From JAXLQL01 sp046331625 (lineage in GTDB: Bacteria > Acidobacteriota > Terriglobia > Bryobacterales > Bryobacteraceae), in NCBI GenBank assembly GCA_046331625.1, contig JAXLQL010000007.1, positions 334,432 through 398,431 on the forward strand: a stretch of DNA of 64,000 bases, in the 5' to 3' direction. The position numbers and the translations under genes were made by a program. Below are positions 43,401-52,159 of the stretch, in pieces (position 1 is the stretch's first letter; each line of letters begins with the position of its first letter). The notes beneath the pieces are model-generated. The model searched no databases. It saw only the letters and a list, made by a program, of their open reading frames with translations, and was not told where the DNA came from.

Positions 43401-43790
43401 GGTGGACTCTGTTTGCAAGATCGGCGCGACGTCCGATACTTCGATCAACTGGGTGGTATCGCCCAGTTCCAGGCGAACATCCACACGTGCGGTTTGGTTG
43501 ACGGCGAGCGCAAACGGGCCCACCTGTGATTTCTTGAAGCCCTGGCCTTCGACGGTGACGTTATAGGTGCCCACCGGAAGGAAGAGCAGATTATAAAGAC
43601 CGGCTGCGTTGGTGGTACCGGAAAACGCGACGTTGGTGCCGGTGTTTGTGGCCGTAACTTTGGCGTTGGGAATGACCGCGCCTTGCGGGTCAACGACTGT
43701 ACCGGTGATGGTCCCGGTGATGGTCTGAGCGACAGCGAAGCCTGCGGACAAAGCAAGCGCCGCGAAAGCCAGTGTTAACTTTTGTTTCAT
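40467..43790 (-). CDS. TonB-dependent receptor with carboxypeptidase-regulatory N-terminal domain (Oar-like), second copy
   Basis: 1107 residues from the ATG at 43790, which starts a signal peptide (MKQKLTLAFAALALSAGFAV). The frame is open far upstream, but that part has no family sequence. Residues about 25-110 are CarboxypepD_reg (GTITGTVVDPQGAVIPNAKV to YNVTVEGQGFKKS). The plug carries SLPLNGRNFVALTLLIPG and an FMLEGVDVNDSI segment. Then comes a long barrel with the terminal phenylalanine (IQFGLKYHF). It is only distantly related to the receptor at 35104-38259. The substrate is unknown. Confidence 0.93.
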   Translation of the reverse strand: MKQKLTLAFAALALSAGFAVAQTITGTITGTVVDPQGAVIPNAKVTATNTGTNVAFSGTTNAAGLYNLLFLPVGTYNVTVEGQGFKKSQVGPFALAVNQTARVDVRLELGDTTQLIEVSDVAPILQTESTQTGDSISSQKLTSLPLNGRNFVALTLLIPGAVSPNPSGMNGRLGARPYVNGNREQTNNFMLEGVDVNDSIDNRVGYSPNVDALQEVKVLTGNAAAEFGNAGGATVMLQLKSGTNQFRGNVFEFLRNNKLDSNGFFRNRNLSTAKRTGFKRNIFGGTLGGPIRKDKLFFFVDYEGTLQRTDGPTSASVAPQSWRNGDLSIFPNNIVDPANNGTPFPGKQIPVSRFSPVARFLFSNPNLYPLPNQPGVGPQLVSGNYAGATASKLNNHQGDVKVDYRLSDKDNLMARWSRGFYESVTSQAALPVFLTGGQEGPTQSAVLNWNRSVSSTIVNEARFAFSRVVIKDVTLDWSGLLGADGNQKFGIPGGQPIPGLSAINLGGGLSGIGGAANLSNTADNKYVYYDNLTWQNGKHLLKMGGQLMRYQQNRYYAGNNGALGVFRYTATYTNLDLSDFLLDQLNGKGRGAATGTWGHRFWRPALFVQDDFKVAQNFTLNLGLRWEYMQPIYEVKDRQVNIDTFAGTLITAGGAYGRALYNGYKKQFMPRIGFAWTPGGFHNKLVVRAGAAYQSFMEGTGANLRTTLNPPFFVETDLTYDTRTPGSITRGFADVVTSNITLDMARPAAAGITPQLQGRAWDLNLRPQTTSQINFTLEYQLDNSTSLSAGYVGQKGTHLVAPVEANQPLPGVGPFASWTNLNTRRPLYNKLPNLGNTARTESSATMDYHSLQVTGRRSLKHGLDFIAAYTLGKTLTDNLGYYGSGLTSGEGAYWQNAYDRRSNRGPSFFDIRQNFTIGGNWDLPYGKGQKWAGSNKVLDMIVGGWSTNYNLSMHSGLPLTVRAVDRTNQAVRGNVRANYYRPLVANTANRNIDNWFGLDRTNPSLFCAAGVIDSACAYGQPGDGLFGNSGIGTERGPSFFNLDFSIGKKFLVTERQFVDFRVELFNAFNHSSWAPPGLNIGTPATFGAIGAMVQNPRNIQFGLKYHF

Positions 43791-44030
43791 AGAACCTTCT
43801 GATTTCGGGATGAGGGCGTTCGGGCTGGGTACCGTTCTACCAACATCAGTAGAAAAGGTGCTCCTGAAGCGCATCTCGGTGGAAGTAGGGCAATCTTGTT
43901 GCCACTTCCGGGTGGTGGATGTTGGGTCGCGGCTTCGGGGGGGCGGCCGACAGTGTGTGGGGGGCGGGACTGAAGCGTGTACGGCGGGGCACCGATCCAA
44001 GGGCCTGAAATTCGCTGCGCCGCTCGGACA
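43791..44030. other. Gene-free promoter region of the second TonB receptor
   Basis: 240 bp upstream of the receptor start. G-rich runs are present (seven G near 43940 and six near 43963) but no gene or firm motif was found. Confidence 0.4.
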
Positions 44031-44204
44031 GCGGGACTGGAAGTCCCGCTGCAGGCTGAAAGCCTGCCCCACAAGCCGAATGCAGTGGAGTAGCGCCGAC
44101 AGCGAGTTTCTGGAGAGTCCCACGCAGACTGAAGTCTGCCCACATTGGGGTTGCGGCGCGCTAAGTCGAGTGGAAGTTAGTAAGTAGAGGCCGGCGTGCC
44201 GGCC
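44031..44204. repeat. Cluster of intergenic palindromic repeats
   Basis: Four hairpins: GCGGGACT-GGA-AGTCCCGC (44031-44049), GCAGGCT-GAA-AGCCTGC (44051-44067), GCAGACT-GA-AGTCTGC (44124-44139) and GGCCGGC-GT-GCCGGCC (44189-44204). The first two together are the reverse complement, in order and spacing, of the repeat at 19533-19571. They fill the gap between two divergent genes. Confidence 0.7.
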
Positions 44205-44223
44205 GTGCTACGCTGGACCTTTC

Positions 44224-44601
44224 ATGGCGGACCACAACCCGGCGGCGGAACAAGAAGTACGAGCGGCGGTAGCAGCCTTCAACCGAGCGGCTCGCGAAGC
44301 CGACGGCGCGGCTTTGGACGGGCTCCTCGGCGAGGAGTTGTTTTATGGACACTCAAACGCTTTGATGGAGAACAAAGCCGTGTGCATCGAGCACCTGTTG
44401 CGTGGCCGAATCGATTTTCGGGATGAGCCGGGGTCGGAAGTGCAGATCCACGGCGACACGGCGATCTTCCACGGGAAGACGATGGCGCACAATCCGAAGC
44501 CCGAGGGGGTGGTGATTGTTCCGCTGGATCTGGTGCAGGTGTGGGTGAAGCGTGGTGGAAAGTGGCAGATGGTGGCCCGCCACACTACCAAATTGCCGTA
44601 G
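44224..44601 (+). CDS. NTF2-like/SnoaL (DUF4440) protein
   Basis: 125 residues, no signal peptide. It has the cone-shaped NTF2-like pattern: helical AAEQEVRAAVAAFNRAAREAD, then GLLGEELFYGHSNALMENKA and a beta-sheet half ending VQVWVKRGGKWQMVARHTTKLP, which is typical of DUF4440 proteins. These bind small ligands or catalyse isomerase-type reactions; no specific one can be named. It stands alone before the DUF1592 cluster. Confidence 0.82.
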   Translation: MADHNPAAEQEVRAAVAAFNRAAREADGAALDGLLGEELFYGHSNALMENKAVCIEHLLRGRIDFRDEPGSEVQIHGDTAIFHGKTMAHNPKPEGVVIVPLDLVQVWVKRGGKWQMVARHTTKLP

Positions 44602-44627
44602 CCGAAGTTCGCTAGAATCGTTGGCTG

Positions 44628-46997
44628 ATGAGCCGAGCCGTTCTTGCCGCACTGGTCGTGTCGCTGGCGCTGGCCGCGCACGCGGCTCAGCAGCAACCTG
44701 CTTCCACCGCGAGCCAGCAGCGATTCGTCGAGAACTACTGCACGAAGTGCCATAACGAACGAGCGAAGAGCGGCGGTCTGGTCCTGGCTCCCAGTGACGC
44801 CGCGAAGGTGAGCGCGCAGCCGGAGTTGTGGGAAAAAGTGGCGCGCAAGCTGCGCACCGGCGTGATGCCGCCTCCGGGTGTGCCGCAGCCTTCCGCAGCC
44901 GATCGCCGCGCGATGTTGACGTCGATCGAAACGTCTCTCGACGCGGTTGCCGCTGCCAAGCTCAACCCTGGCCGAACGGAGACGCTGCGGCGCTTGAATC
45001 GAACCGAGTATCAGAACGCGATCCGCGATTTGCTGGCGCTCGATATCGACGCCGCCTCGATGCTTCCGGCCGACGAGAGCGGTCACGGTTTCGACAACGT
45101 GAATGTGGGCGATCTCTCGCCAACGCTATTGAACCGCTACATCGCGGCCGCGCAGAAGATCAGCCGGCTGGCGGTGGGTACGACGCAGACCGGGCTCCAG
45201 AATGACACGATCAGCTTGGCCGCCGACCTCACGCAAGAAGATCATCTGCCGGGATTGCCGCTCGGGACGCGCGGCGGCGTGTCGACCTCATACACGTTCC
45301 CGCAGGACGGCGAGTACGAGATTCAGGTGGCGCTGATGCGCGATCTCGCGGGCATCATCAGCGGACTGCGCGAGGCGCGTTCACACGAAATGCTGGTGCT
45401 GCTCGACCGCGAGCAGGTTGCCACGTTCACGATCTCGAAGACCAGCGTCGGCACTGAGATCCTGAACGAGAAGCCGATCAAGGCGCGATTTCGGGTGACG
45501 GCGGGTCCGCATGACTTGGCGGTCACGTTCGTGAAAGACGGATCCTCATTGACCGAGACGCCTCGGCAGCCGACGGAGTCCCGTTTCAATGACCGGCGAT
45601 ATCCGCGCACAGCGCCTGCGGTGGATCGCATCTCGCTCACTGGACCCTATGACGCGAAGGGCGCGAATGAAACGCCGAGCCGCCGCCGCTTGTTCGTGTG
45701 CCGCCCGGCTGGACCTGACGGGGCCAAGGAAGAGGAATGCGCGCGGACCATTCTGGCGACAGTGATGCGGCGTGCGTATCGGAGACCGGTGGACAAAGCC
45801 GATGTCGAAAAGCCGATGGCGTTCTATCGCAAGGGTCGCGCTGGCGGGGACTTCGATGCGGGCGTCACGATGGCGTTGACCGCAGTGCTGACGAGTCCGC
45901 AATTTTTGTTCCGGGTGGAGACCGATCCGGGGAACGTAGGCGCGAACGGAGTGTATCGGGTGAGCGATCTCGATCTGGCGTCGCGATTGTCGTTCTTCTT
46001 GTGGAGCAGCATCCCTGACGATGAGTTGCTCGACGTGGCCGTGCGGGGGAAGCTGAGCCAGCCCGGGGAGTTCGAAAAGCAGACGCGGCGGATGATCGCG
46101 GACAAGCGGTCATTCAATCTCGCCACGAACTTCGCCGGACAGTGGCTGCGGCTGCGGAATGTGGTGGCGGTGAGCCCGAGCGGGAATCTGTTCCGCGACT
46201 TCGATGACAACTTGCGGCAAGCGTTGCGCCAGGAGACGGAGCTCTTCTTCGACAGCGTGTTGCGCGAGGATCGCAGCGTGAAGACGTTCATCAAAGCGGA
46301 CTACACGTTCCTGAACGAACGGCTGGCCAAGCATTACGGGATCCCGGGAGTTTACGGGAGCCGGCTGCGCCGTGTGGCGCTCACGCCCGAGAGCCGGCGC
46401 GGTGGTCTGCTGCGGCAGGGGAGCGTGCTTTCGGTGACGTCATACGCGACGCGGACCTCGCCTGTGCTCCGCGGCGTATTGGTGCTGCGGAACATCGTGG
46501 GCGCGCCGCCCGCGTCTCCGCCGCCGAACGTGCCGGTGCTCGATGAGAGCACCATGGCCGCGAACCTCCCGATGCGCGAACGGCTGGCTGCTCATCGCAA
46601 CAATGCCGTGTGCGCGACTTGTCACCGGACGATCGATCCGGTGGGCTTCTCGCTCGAGAACTTCAACGCGGTGGGGCAGTGGCGCGATCTCGAAGTGGAA
46701 GATCGCCCGGTGGACTCGTCGGGCGCTTTGCCCGGCGGCAGCGCATTCAAAGGTATCGATGGGCTGGAAGCGGCGCTGCTCGAGCGGCCGGAACTGTTCG
46801 TGGGCACGTTGACGGAGAACCTGGTCACGTTCGCGTTGGGGCGAGGCATCGAGTACTACGATGCTCCGGCGATTCGCAAAATCGTCGCCGACGCGGAGAA
46901 GGATGGATACCGGTTCTCGTCGCTCATTCTCGGGATCGTGAAGAGCGCTCCATTTCAAATGCGGCGCGCGGAAGCAATGGCAACAGCCAAGAAGTAG
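44628..46997 (+). CDS. DUF1592/DUF1588/DUF1585 cytochrome-c-like exported protein
   Basis: 789 residues with a signal peptide (MSRAVLAALVVSLALAAHAA). Heme c motif CTKCH is at residues 38-42 in the N-terminal cytochrome (PSD1-like) domain. DUF1587 follows (LRRLNRTEYQNAIRDLL), then a carbohydrate-binding-like stretch. DUF1592 (FRVETDPGNVG to ASRLSFFLWSSIPDDELLD), DUF1588 (RGGLLRQGSVLSVTSYATRTSPV, with a second CATCH heme motif) and DUF1585 close the protein. It is typically encoded next to DUF1552 proteins, as here. The biological reaction is unknown; an extracytoplasmic redox role is likely. Confidence 0.93.
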   Translation: MSRAVLAALVVSLALAAHAAQQQPASTASQQRFVENYCTKCHNERAKSGGLVLAPSDAAKVSAQPELWEKVARKLRTGVMPPPGVPQPSAADRRAMLTSIETSLDAVAAAKLNPGRTETLRRLNRTEYQNAIRDLLALDIDAASMLPADESGHGFDNVNVGDLSPTLLNRYIAAAQKISRLAVGTTQTGLQNDTISLAADLTQEDHLPGLPLGTRGGVSTSYTFPQDGEYEIQVALMRDLAGIISGLREARSHEMLVLLDREQVATFTISKTSVGTEILNEKPIKARFRVTAGPHDLAVTFVKDGSSLTETPRQPTESRFNDRRYPRTAPAVDRISLTGPYDAKGANETPSRRRLFVCRPAGPDGAKEEECARTILATVMRRAYRRPVDKADVEKPMAFYRKGRAGGDFDAGVTMALTAVLTSPQFLFRVETDPGNVGANGVYRVSDLDLASRLSFFLWSSIPDDELLDVAVRGKLSQPGEFEKQTRRMIADKRSFNLATNFAGQWLRLRNVVAVSPSGNLFRDFDDNLRQALRQETELFFDSVLREDRSVKTFIKADYTFLNERLAKHYGIPGVYGSRLRRVALTPESRRGGLLRQGSVLSVTSYATRTSPVLRGVLVLRNIVGAPPASPPPNVPVLDESTMAANLPMRERLAAHRNNAVCATCHRTIDPVGFSLENFNAVGQWRDLEVEDRPVDSSGALPGGSAFKGIDGLEAALLERPELFVGTLTENLVTFALGRGIEYYDAPAIRKIVADAEKDGYRFSSLILGIVKSAPFQMRRAEAMATAKK

Positions 46998-47010
46998 AGG
47001 GATCAACACA

Positions 47011-48354
47011 GTGTTTCTGACGAAGAAGGCAATTCCCCGGAGAACGCTTCTGCGAGGCGCGGGCGCGGCGGTGGGCTTGCCGCTGCTCGATGCGATGATT
47101 CCAGCGGCCACGATGTGGGCGCAAACGCCCGCGAAGCCAGTGCGGAGGCTCGGGTTCGTTTTCGTTCCGATGGGCTGCGATCATTCGCGATGGATCCCGC
47201 CGGGGCAGGGCAAGCTCGACCAGCTTTCGTCGAGTCTCGCGCCGATCGAACCGGTGAAGAGCCACGTGACGGTGGTCACCAACACGCGGCTGTTGAACGC
47301 GTATCCGGGCACGCATGACACATCGAACGCGGCGTTTCTGAGCGCGGCGAGCTCCAAGCACACGGAGAGTTCCGATTATTTCCTGGGCACCACGGTGGAC
47401 CAGATCGCGGCCAAGGAGATGGGCCGCGAGACGCAACTGGCTTCGCTGCAGATCGCGATGGATCTGAATCCGCTGGCGGGCGTCTGCAACAACGGCTACG
47501 CGTGCGTGTATCAGAATTGCCTCTCGTGGTCTTCGCCGACGACGCCGTTGCCGTCTGAGGCGCATCCGCGTGTGGTGTTCGAGCGGCTGTTCGGCGAGGG
47601 CGGCAATGCGGACGCGCGGCGCGCGGCGCTGCGCAACCGGACCAGCCTTCTCGATGCCTTCACCGAAGACATCGCGCGGATCAAGCAGAAGGTGGGCACG
47701 CCCGATCGCGCGCGGATTGAGCAGTATCTCGACAGCGTGCGCCAGGTGGAGCGCGAGATCGAACGCGCGGAGAAGGCGGTGGCGGAGAACAAGACTCCCG
47801 ATCTCGACCGGCCCGTGGGTGTTCCGGCGTCGTTCGCCGAGCACGCGAAGCTGATGTTCGACCTGCAGATTCTCGCGTTCCAAGCCGACATCACGCGCGT
47901 CATCACGTTCCAGCTCACGCGCGAGCAGAGCAATCGCACCTATCCCGAGATCGGCGTGTCGGACCCGCATCATCCCACCAGCCATCACGGTAACGATCCG
48001 GTGAAGGTGGAGAAGATCGCGAAGATCAACCATCACCATGTGTCGCTGTTTGCGGCTTTCCTCGGGCGGATGAAGGCGACGCGCGACGGCAACGGATCGC
48101 TGCTCGATCATACGGTCTACTTGTACGGCAGCGGCATGGGAAATCCGAGCCTGCACGATCATGAGAATCTCCCGATCCTGGTGGCGGGCGGTTCGGCTTC
48201 GGGACTTCGCGGCGGCCGGCACATCCGCTACGAGAAGGGAACGAATCTGGCGAACCTGCATCTGACGCTGCTCGATCGCGTGGGTGTGCATCTCGATGCG
48301 TTTGCCGATAGCAACGGAAGAGTGGAAGATCTCTTCGAGCGGATCGACGTCTAG
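47011..48354 (+). CDS. DUF1552 protein with Tat signal
   Basis: 447 residues from a GTG 13 bp after the DUF1592 gene. The Tat leader is RRTLLRGAGAAVGLPLLDAM. DUF1552 marks are GCDHSRWIPPG, TFQLTREQSNRTYPEIGV, HHPTSHHG and LYGSGMGNPSLHDHENLPIL. Function unknown, but DUF1592-DUF1552 pairs recur in acidobacteria and planctomycetes. It ends ten bases before the ankyrin protein, so the three genes are probably co-expressed. Confidence 0.93.
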   Translation: MFLTKKAIPRRTLLRGAGAAVGLPLLDAMIPAATMWAQTPAKPVRRLGFVFVPMGCDHSRWIPPGQGKLDQLSSSLAPIEPVKSHVTVVTNTRLLNAYPGTHDTSNAAFLSAASSKHTESSDYFLGTTVDQIAAKEMGRETQLASLQIAMDLNPLAGVCNNGYACVYQNCLSWSSPTTPLPSEAHPRVVFERLFGEGGNADARRAALRNRTSLLDAFTEDIARIKQKVGTPDRARIEQYLDSVRQVEREIERAEKAVAENKTPDLDRPVGVPASFAEHAKLMFDLQILAFQADITRVITFQLTREQSNRTYPEIGVSDPHHPTSHHGNDPVKVEKIAKINHHHVSLFAAFLGRMKATRDGNGSLLDHTVYLYGSGMGNPSLHDHENLPILVAGGSASGLRGGRHIRYEKGTNLANLHLTLLDRVGVHLDAFADSNGRVEDLFERIDV

Positions 48355-48364
48355 GAGCGCACGC

Positions 48365-49855
48365 ATGAACTGGCGAAACGTAACTGGACTCGCTTTGCTC
48401 GCGGCGGGCATCGCCTCAGCGAACTCTCCCCTTGCCGATGCCGCGGAACGGCGTGATGCCGCGGCTGTGCGGAAGCTGCTCGCTTCCGGGGCCGAGGTGA
48501 ATTCGACGCAAGTGGATGGCACCACCGCGCTGCACTGGGCCACATACAACGATGACGCGGATACGGTGGCGCTGCTGGTGCGTGCGCGCGCTGACGTGAA
48601 CGCGGTGAACCGGTACGGCATGCCCCCGCTTGCATCGGCTTGTACGAATGGCAATGCGGCGATCGTGAAGTTGCTGCTGGATGCGGGCGCCAACGCGAAT
48701 GCGGCGCTGAAGGGCGGAGAATCTCCGCTCATGTTGGCCGCGCGATCGGGGAATGCGGAAGCGGTGAAGGCGCTGCTGGCGCGTGGGGCGCTGGTGAGGT
48801 CGCGCGAACGGCTGGGGCAGACGGCTCTAATGTGGGCGGCGGCGGAGGGGCACACCGCGGTGGTGAAGGCGTTGATCGAAGCGGGAGACGACGTGAAGGC
48901 GACGGTCGACTCCGGATTCACGCCGTTCCTGTTCGCGGTGCGCGGCGGACATCTCGACACGGTCCGCGCGTTCATGGCCGCGGGCGCCGATGTGAAAATG
49001 CTGGTGCGGCGGCAGGGAAGGTTCGGCGGCCCGAGGGCGTTCACTCCGTTGTCGCTGGCGATCCAGAACGGCCACTTCGACCTTGCGGTTGCGCTGATCG
49101 ATGCGGGCGCGGATCCGAACGATGTACGCACGGGGCTGACGCCGCTGCACATGATGGCTGGGCTGCGCAAGCCGGATTCGAGCGACATCAGCGATCCGGC
49201 GCCGGCTTCGGGAGCGGGTCGATTGTCGAGCTTGGACTTTGTGCGCGAGATCGTGAAGCGGGGCGCGAAGGTGAATTTCCAACTGCCGCAGGGGTCTCCG
49301 AAGTTGCCGAATACGTCATCGAGCATCGGAACCGAGGGGGCGACTGCGTTCCTCTTGGCGGCGGATCGCGGAGACATCGCGCTGATGAAGCTGCTGCTCG
49401 AGTTGGGCGCCGATCCGCTGCTCGCGAATGCGGACAATACGACGCCGTTGCTCGCGGCTGCCGGGGTCGGCACCAATGAGCCGCAGGAAGAAGCGGGCGA
49501 GGAGAGCGAGGCAGTGGAAGCGGTGAAGATGCTGCTCGACCGGGGCGCGAACATCAACACGGTGGATAAGAATGGCGATACGGCGATGCATGGAGCGGCG
49601 TACAATATCAGTCCGTTGGTGGTGAAGCTGCTGGGCGAGCGTGGCGCGGATCCGCTGATTTGGTCAAAGCCGAACAAGGCGGGCGGGACTCCGCTGTTCA
49701 TCGCGGAAGGGTACATTAGCCGGTTGCCGCGACCGGATCCGGCGACGATTGAGGCGATCACGAAGTTGATGCGGATGGCGGGGATTTCGACGGAGGGGGA
49801 GCGGCCGAAGATTGTGGATAGTTACGAGAAGCCTGCGAAGACGGGTCCGCAGTGA
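48365..49855 (+). CDS. Exported ankyrin-repeat protein
   Basis: 496 residues from the ATG at 48365. Signal peptide MNWRNVTGLALLAAGIASA. About ten ankyrin repeats fill the mature part (for example GTTALHWATYNDDADTVALL, GGESPLMLAARSGNAEAVKA, GDTAMHGAAYNISPLVVKLL), so it is a protein-binding scaffold, probably periplasmic. It is the third gene of the DUF1592-DUF1552 cluster. Its last 170 codons have been duplicated twice downstream: as a short copy at 51348-51704 and as part of the large repeat at 52742-54440. Confidence 0.9.
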   Translation: MNWRNVTGLALLAAGIASANSPLADAAERRDAAAVRKLLASGAEVNSTQVDGTTALHWATYNDDADTVALLVRARADVNAVNRYGMPPLASACTNGNAAIVKLLLDAGANANAALKGGESPLMLAARSGNAEAVKALLARGALVRSRERLGQTALMWAAAEGHTAVVKALIEAGDDVKATVDSGFTPFLFAVRGGHLDTVRAFMAAGADVKMLVRRQGRFGGPRAFTPLSLAIQNGHFDLAVALIDAGADPNDVRTGLTPLHMMAGLRKPDSSDISDPAPASGAGRLSSLDFVREIVKRGAKVNFQLPQGSPKLPNTSSSIGTEGATAFLLAADRGDIALMKLLLELGADPLLANADNTTPLLAAAGVGTNEPQEEAGEESEAVEAVKMLLDRGANINTVDKNGDTAMHGAAYNISPLVVKLLGERGADPLIWSKPNKAGGTPLFIAEGYISRLPRPDPATIEAITKLMRMAGISTEGERPKIVDSYEKPAKTGPQ

Positions 49856-51049
49856 GGGAGACGGCTACCTGATTCGTTGCGCTGGCCGGGCGGTACCATT
49901 GCTGACATACGTGAGCGCCGTCGCGAGCCCCTGAGAGTCGACCTTGAACGTGATTTGCTCATCGAAGAGCTTGCAGAAATACGCGACAGGGCTCTCCGGG
50001 TAGATCGGTACCTTGACCTCACCGCTCAGTTGCTCGAAGAGTTGATCGCCTTCCAGCGTGATCGTCAACGTCTTTCCCCTCGGCAAGCGGTATCGCCCAG
50101 CGTATCTGGCGAGGCTTTTCGGATCGACTGTGATTGCCACTCGCAGCTTCGTCGCCGTCCACGACTTGGGGTCATCGAGGGGGATTTCGGGATTCAGCAG
50201 ATGCATGCCGATGTCGACGACGTTCGAACTCGTGGCCGCGTTCGACAACACGACCACTCCGCTCCTCGTTCCCCTGTCCATTCCAAAGAACGAGCGATAT
50301 CCTCCAGTGGCTCCGCTCACGAAAACGAACTCGTATCCAGGTTCCAGTTGCAGTACCTCCCATCCGAGCGCTGCCAGCCGGTCGGGTTGGCCGGCTGGGC
50401 GTCGAGTAGCAATCGCAGTGGCCATCGCCTGGGATAGCGGCGACTTGCGATCGCTGAGAGCGACAGCCAAGAACTCTAGCAAGTCGTTCGCTGTCGATTT
50501 CAACCCTCCGGAAGGTGCCAACGCTCCCATATCCCAGTTCGGCAAGCGCTCCAACATATAGCTATGACCAGGCGCGAGCCGCTGCCGCATCTGTTCGCTG
50601 AGGGAGATTCGGGTGTTGGCCATCCCGATCGGGTTGAGAATGCGCGACACGACGAGTGACTCGTAGCCGGTTCCCGCCCGATGTGCAAGGGCATGCCCCA
50701 GAAGCGAGGTCCCCAGATTCGAATACTCGTACCGCGACCCAACTTCGCGTGTAAGGGTGTAGCTGGAGAGGAATGCGTAGAGTTGTTCGGTGGAGTAGTC
50801 CGCTGCTGGATTGGCAGGATCTCTGGGACTTATGTTGGCGGGATCGCGGGGGAGGCCTGATGTGTGAGTCGCGAGATCCTGAAGCGTGATCCGGCGTCCG
50901 TTACGTTCCGGTACCTTGACCTCGGGTGGAAGGTACTTGGCGACCGGATCGTTCAACGCCAGTTCGCCCCGCTGCGCCATGTCGGCCAGCAGCAGCGACG
51001 TGAACACCTTCGTGATCGAGCCGATCTCGAAGACAGTATCTCCATTCAG
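49341..51049. repeat. Segmental duplication, intact copy
   Basis: About 1.7 kb (ankyrin-gene tail plus most of the serine hydrolase gene) repeated at 52742-54440 in the same orientation, about 3.4 kb away. The match starts inside the ankyrin gene at CGACTGCGTT and ends at CTCCATTCAG inside the hydrolase gene. Identity is high by eye, with about ten bases of net deletion in the second copy. Confidence 0.9.
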
Positions 51050-51289
51050 GGACTGCTGTTCGTTTTGGCCGGACTTCCCATAGAAGACAATGCGGTGGCC
51101 TTTCGGCTCGATGACTCCTACGACGATCCCCACGCCTTGACGGTACTTGTCAATGCGGTCCACGAGGATCTGCCGGATGGCTGAATCGCTCGGGATCAGA
51201 GCCACCTTGGGGGCCTGGCCGGCGGCACGCGTTTGTACGAACCCAACTCCTAGGATGAGGCCCGTCAGGGCGATACGGTTGCCCGTCAC
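49865..51289 (-). CDS. Serine hydrolase of the beta-lactamase/PBP-like family
   Basis: 474 residues. The class C/esterase motifs are S91-x-x-K94 in EIGSITKVF and Y189-S-N191 in YEYSNLG. A third motif of the HSG/KTG kind is not certain (ATGGYRSFFG may serve). The leader MTGNRIALTGLILGVGFVQT points to export. Such enzymes are D-aminopeptidases, esterases or peptidoglycan hydrolases; the substrate cannot be told. It converges on the ankyrin gene with nine bases between the stops. A truncated and frameshifted copy is at 53256-54440. Confidence 0.88.
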   Translation of the reverse strand: MTGNRIALTGLILGVGFVQTRAAGQAPKVALIPSDSAIRQILVDRIDKYRQGVGIVVGVIEPKGHRIVFYGKSGQNEQQSLNGDTVFEIGSITKVFTSLLLADMAQRGELALNDPVAKYLPPEVKVPERNGRRITLQDLATHTSGLPRDPANISPRDPANPAADYSTEQLYAFLSSYTLTREVGSRYEYSNLGTSLLGHALAHRAGTGYESLVVSRILNPIGMANTRISLSEQMRQRLAPGHSYMLERLPNWDMGALAPSGGLKSTANDLLEFLAVALSDRKSPLSQAMATAIATRRPAGQPDRLAALGWEVLQLEPGYEFVFVSGATGGYRSFFGMDRGTRSGVVVLSNAATSSNVVDIGMHLLNPEIPLDDPKSWTATKLRVAITVDPKSLARYAGRYRLPRGKTLTITLEGDQLFEQLSGEVKVPIYPESPVAYFCKLFDEQITFKVDSQGLATALTYVSNGTARPAQRIR

Positions 51290-51347
51290 TCCGAGGAGTT
51301 TATCATCCGTGCGACCGCCATCCCGTAATCAGTACGCGCCCAGGTTA

Positions 51348-51704
51348 CGATGAGCCGCCGGAAGAAGCTGCCGAGGAGAGCGATGCGGTAGAGGCGCGGA
51401 AGATGCTGCTCGACCTGGGCGCGAAGATCAACACGGTGGATAAGAATGGCGATACGGCGATGCATGGGGCGGCGTACAACATCAGTCCGTTGGTGGTGAA
51501 GCGCTGGGCGAGCGTGGCGCGGATCCGCTGATTTGGTCGAAGCCGAACAAGGCGGGCGGGACTCCGTTGTTCATCGCGGAAGGATACATCAGCCGACTGC
51601 CGCGACCGGATCCGGCGACGATCGAGGCGATCACGAAGCTGATGCGGATGGCGGGGATTTCGACGGAGGGGGAGCGTGAAGATTGTGGATAGTTATGAGA
51701 AGTA
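51348..51704 (+). pseudogene. Short duplicated ankyrin tail (second copy)
   Basis: About 355 bp matching the last 120 codons of the ankyrin gene (49475-49830), with a one-base deletion near 51503 and no start or signal peptide. Conserved pieces are AEESDAVEARKMLLD, NTVDKNGDTAMHGAAYN and LFIAEGYISRLPRPDPATIEA. It shows more substitutions than the third copy, so it is probably the older duplicate. Confidence 0.8.
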
Positions 51705-51715
51705 AGCGAGGACTG

Positions 51716-52159
51716 GTCCGCAGTGAGGGCATCGTGCGCGTGAGGTGTCGAGCACGGTTGGCCGGCGAATTGGTGCGGGTCTGCGGAACCGGCGAGCACT
51801 GGTCGTGACCCATCCGCTCGGGTGGTTTGGCTGCAACAACTGCAACCATTGTCCGAGTTGCCGGTTTTTCCGGAGTTTATAGCTCGAATGCTGCGGCCCA
51901 CTGGCTCGCGCAACGGAAAGCCTTTCTAGTCAACGGGCACTCGGAGCAGGGCCGCCGTCTGCGCCGGGCTCCGATGCGAGGATTGGATCAATCCAGCAGA
52001 ACGCCGTGACCCAGCACGCAGACCGGCGTCCACTGAAGGTCGCCAACGTTACGGACGCCGGGCTCCCGGATTCCGGCAGGTTTACGCTGTGCCTTTCGCG
52101 TGATCCTGAATCTGGATGACATCCGCTGTTCTAGTAAAATGAGAAAAAGGCTTCCGACG
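51716..52159. other. Gene-free stretch inside the duplicated region
   Basis: 444 bp between the short ankyrin remnant and the toxin-antitoxin pair. I see no credible coding frame, tRNA or clear repeat. TAAAATGAG near 52135 could belong to the promoter of the following pair. Confidence 0.4.

Noticed and set aside
43791..44123. Upstream extension of the second TonB receptor frame
   Set aside because: The extra 111 codons translate the intergenic palindromes and lack any domain; the signal peptide begins at 43790.
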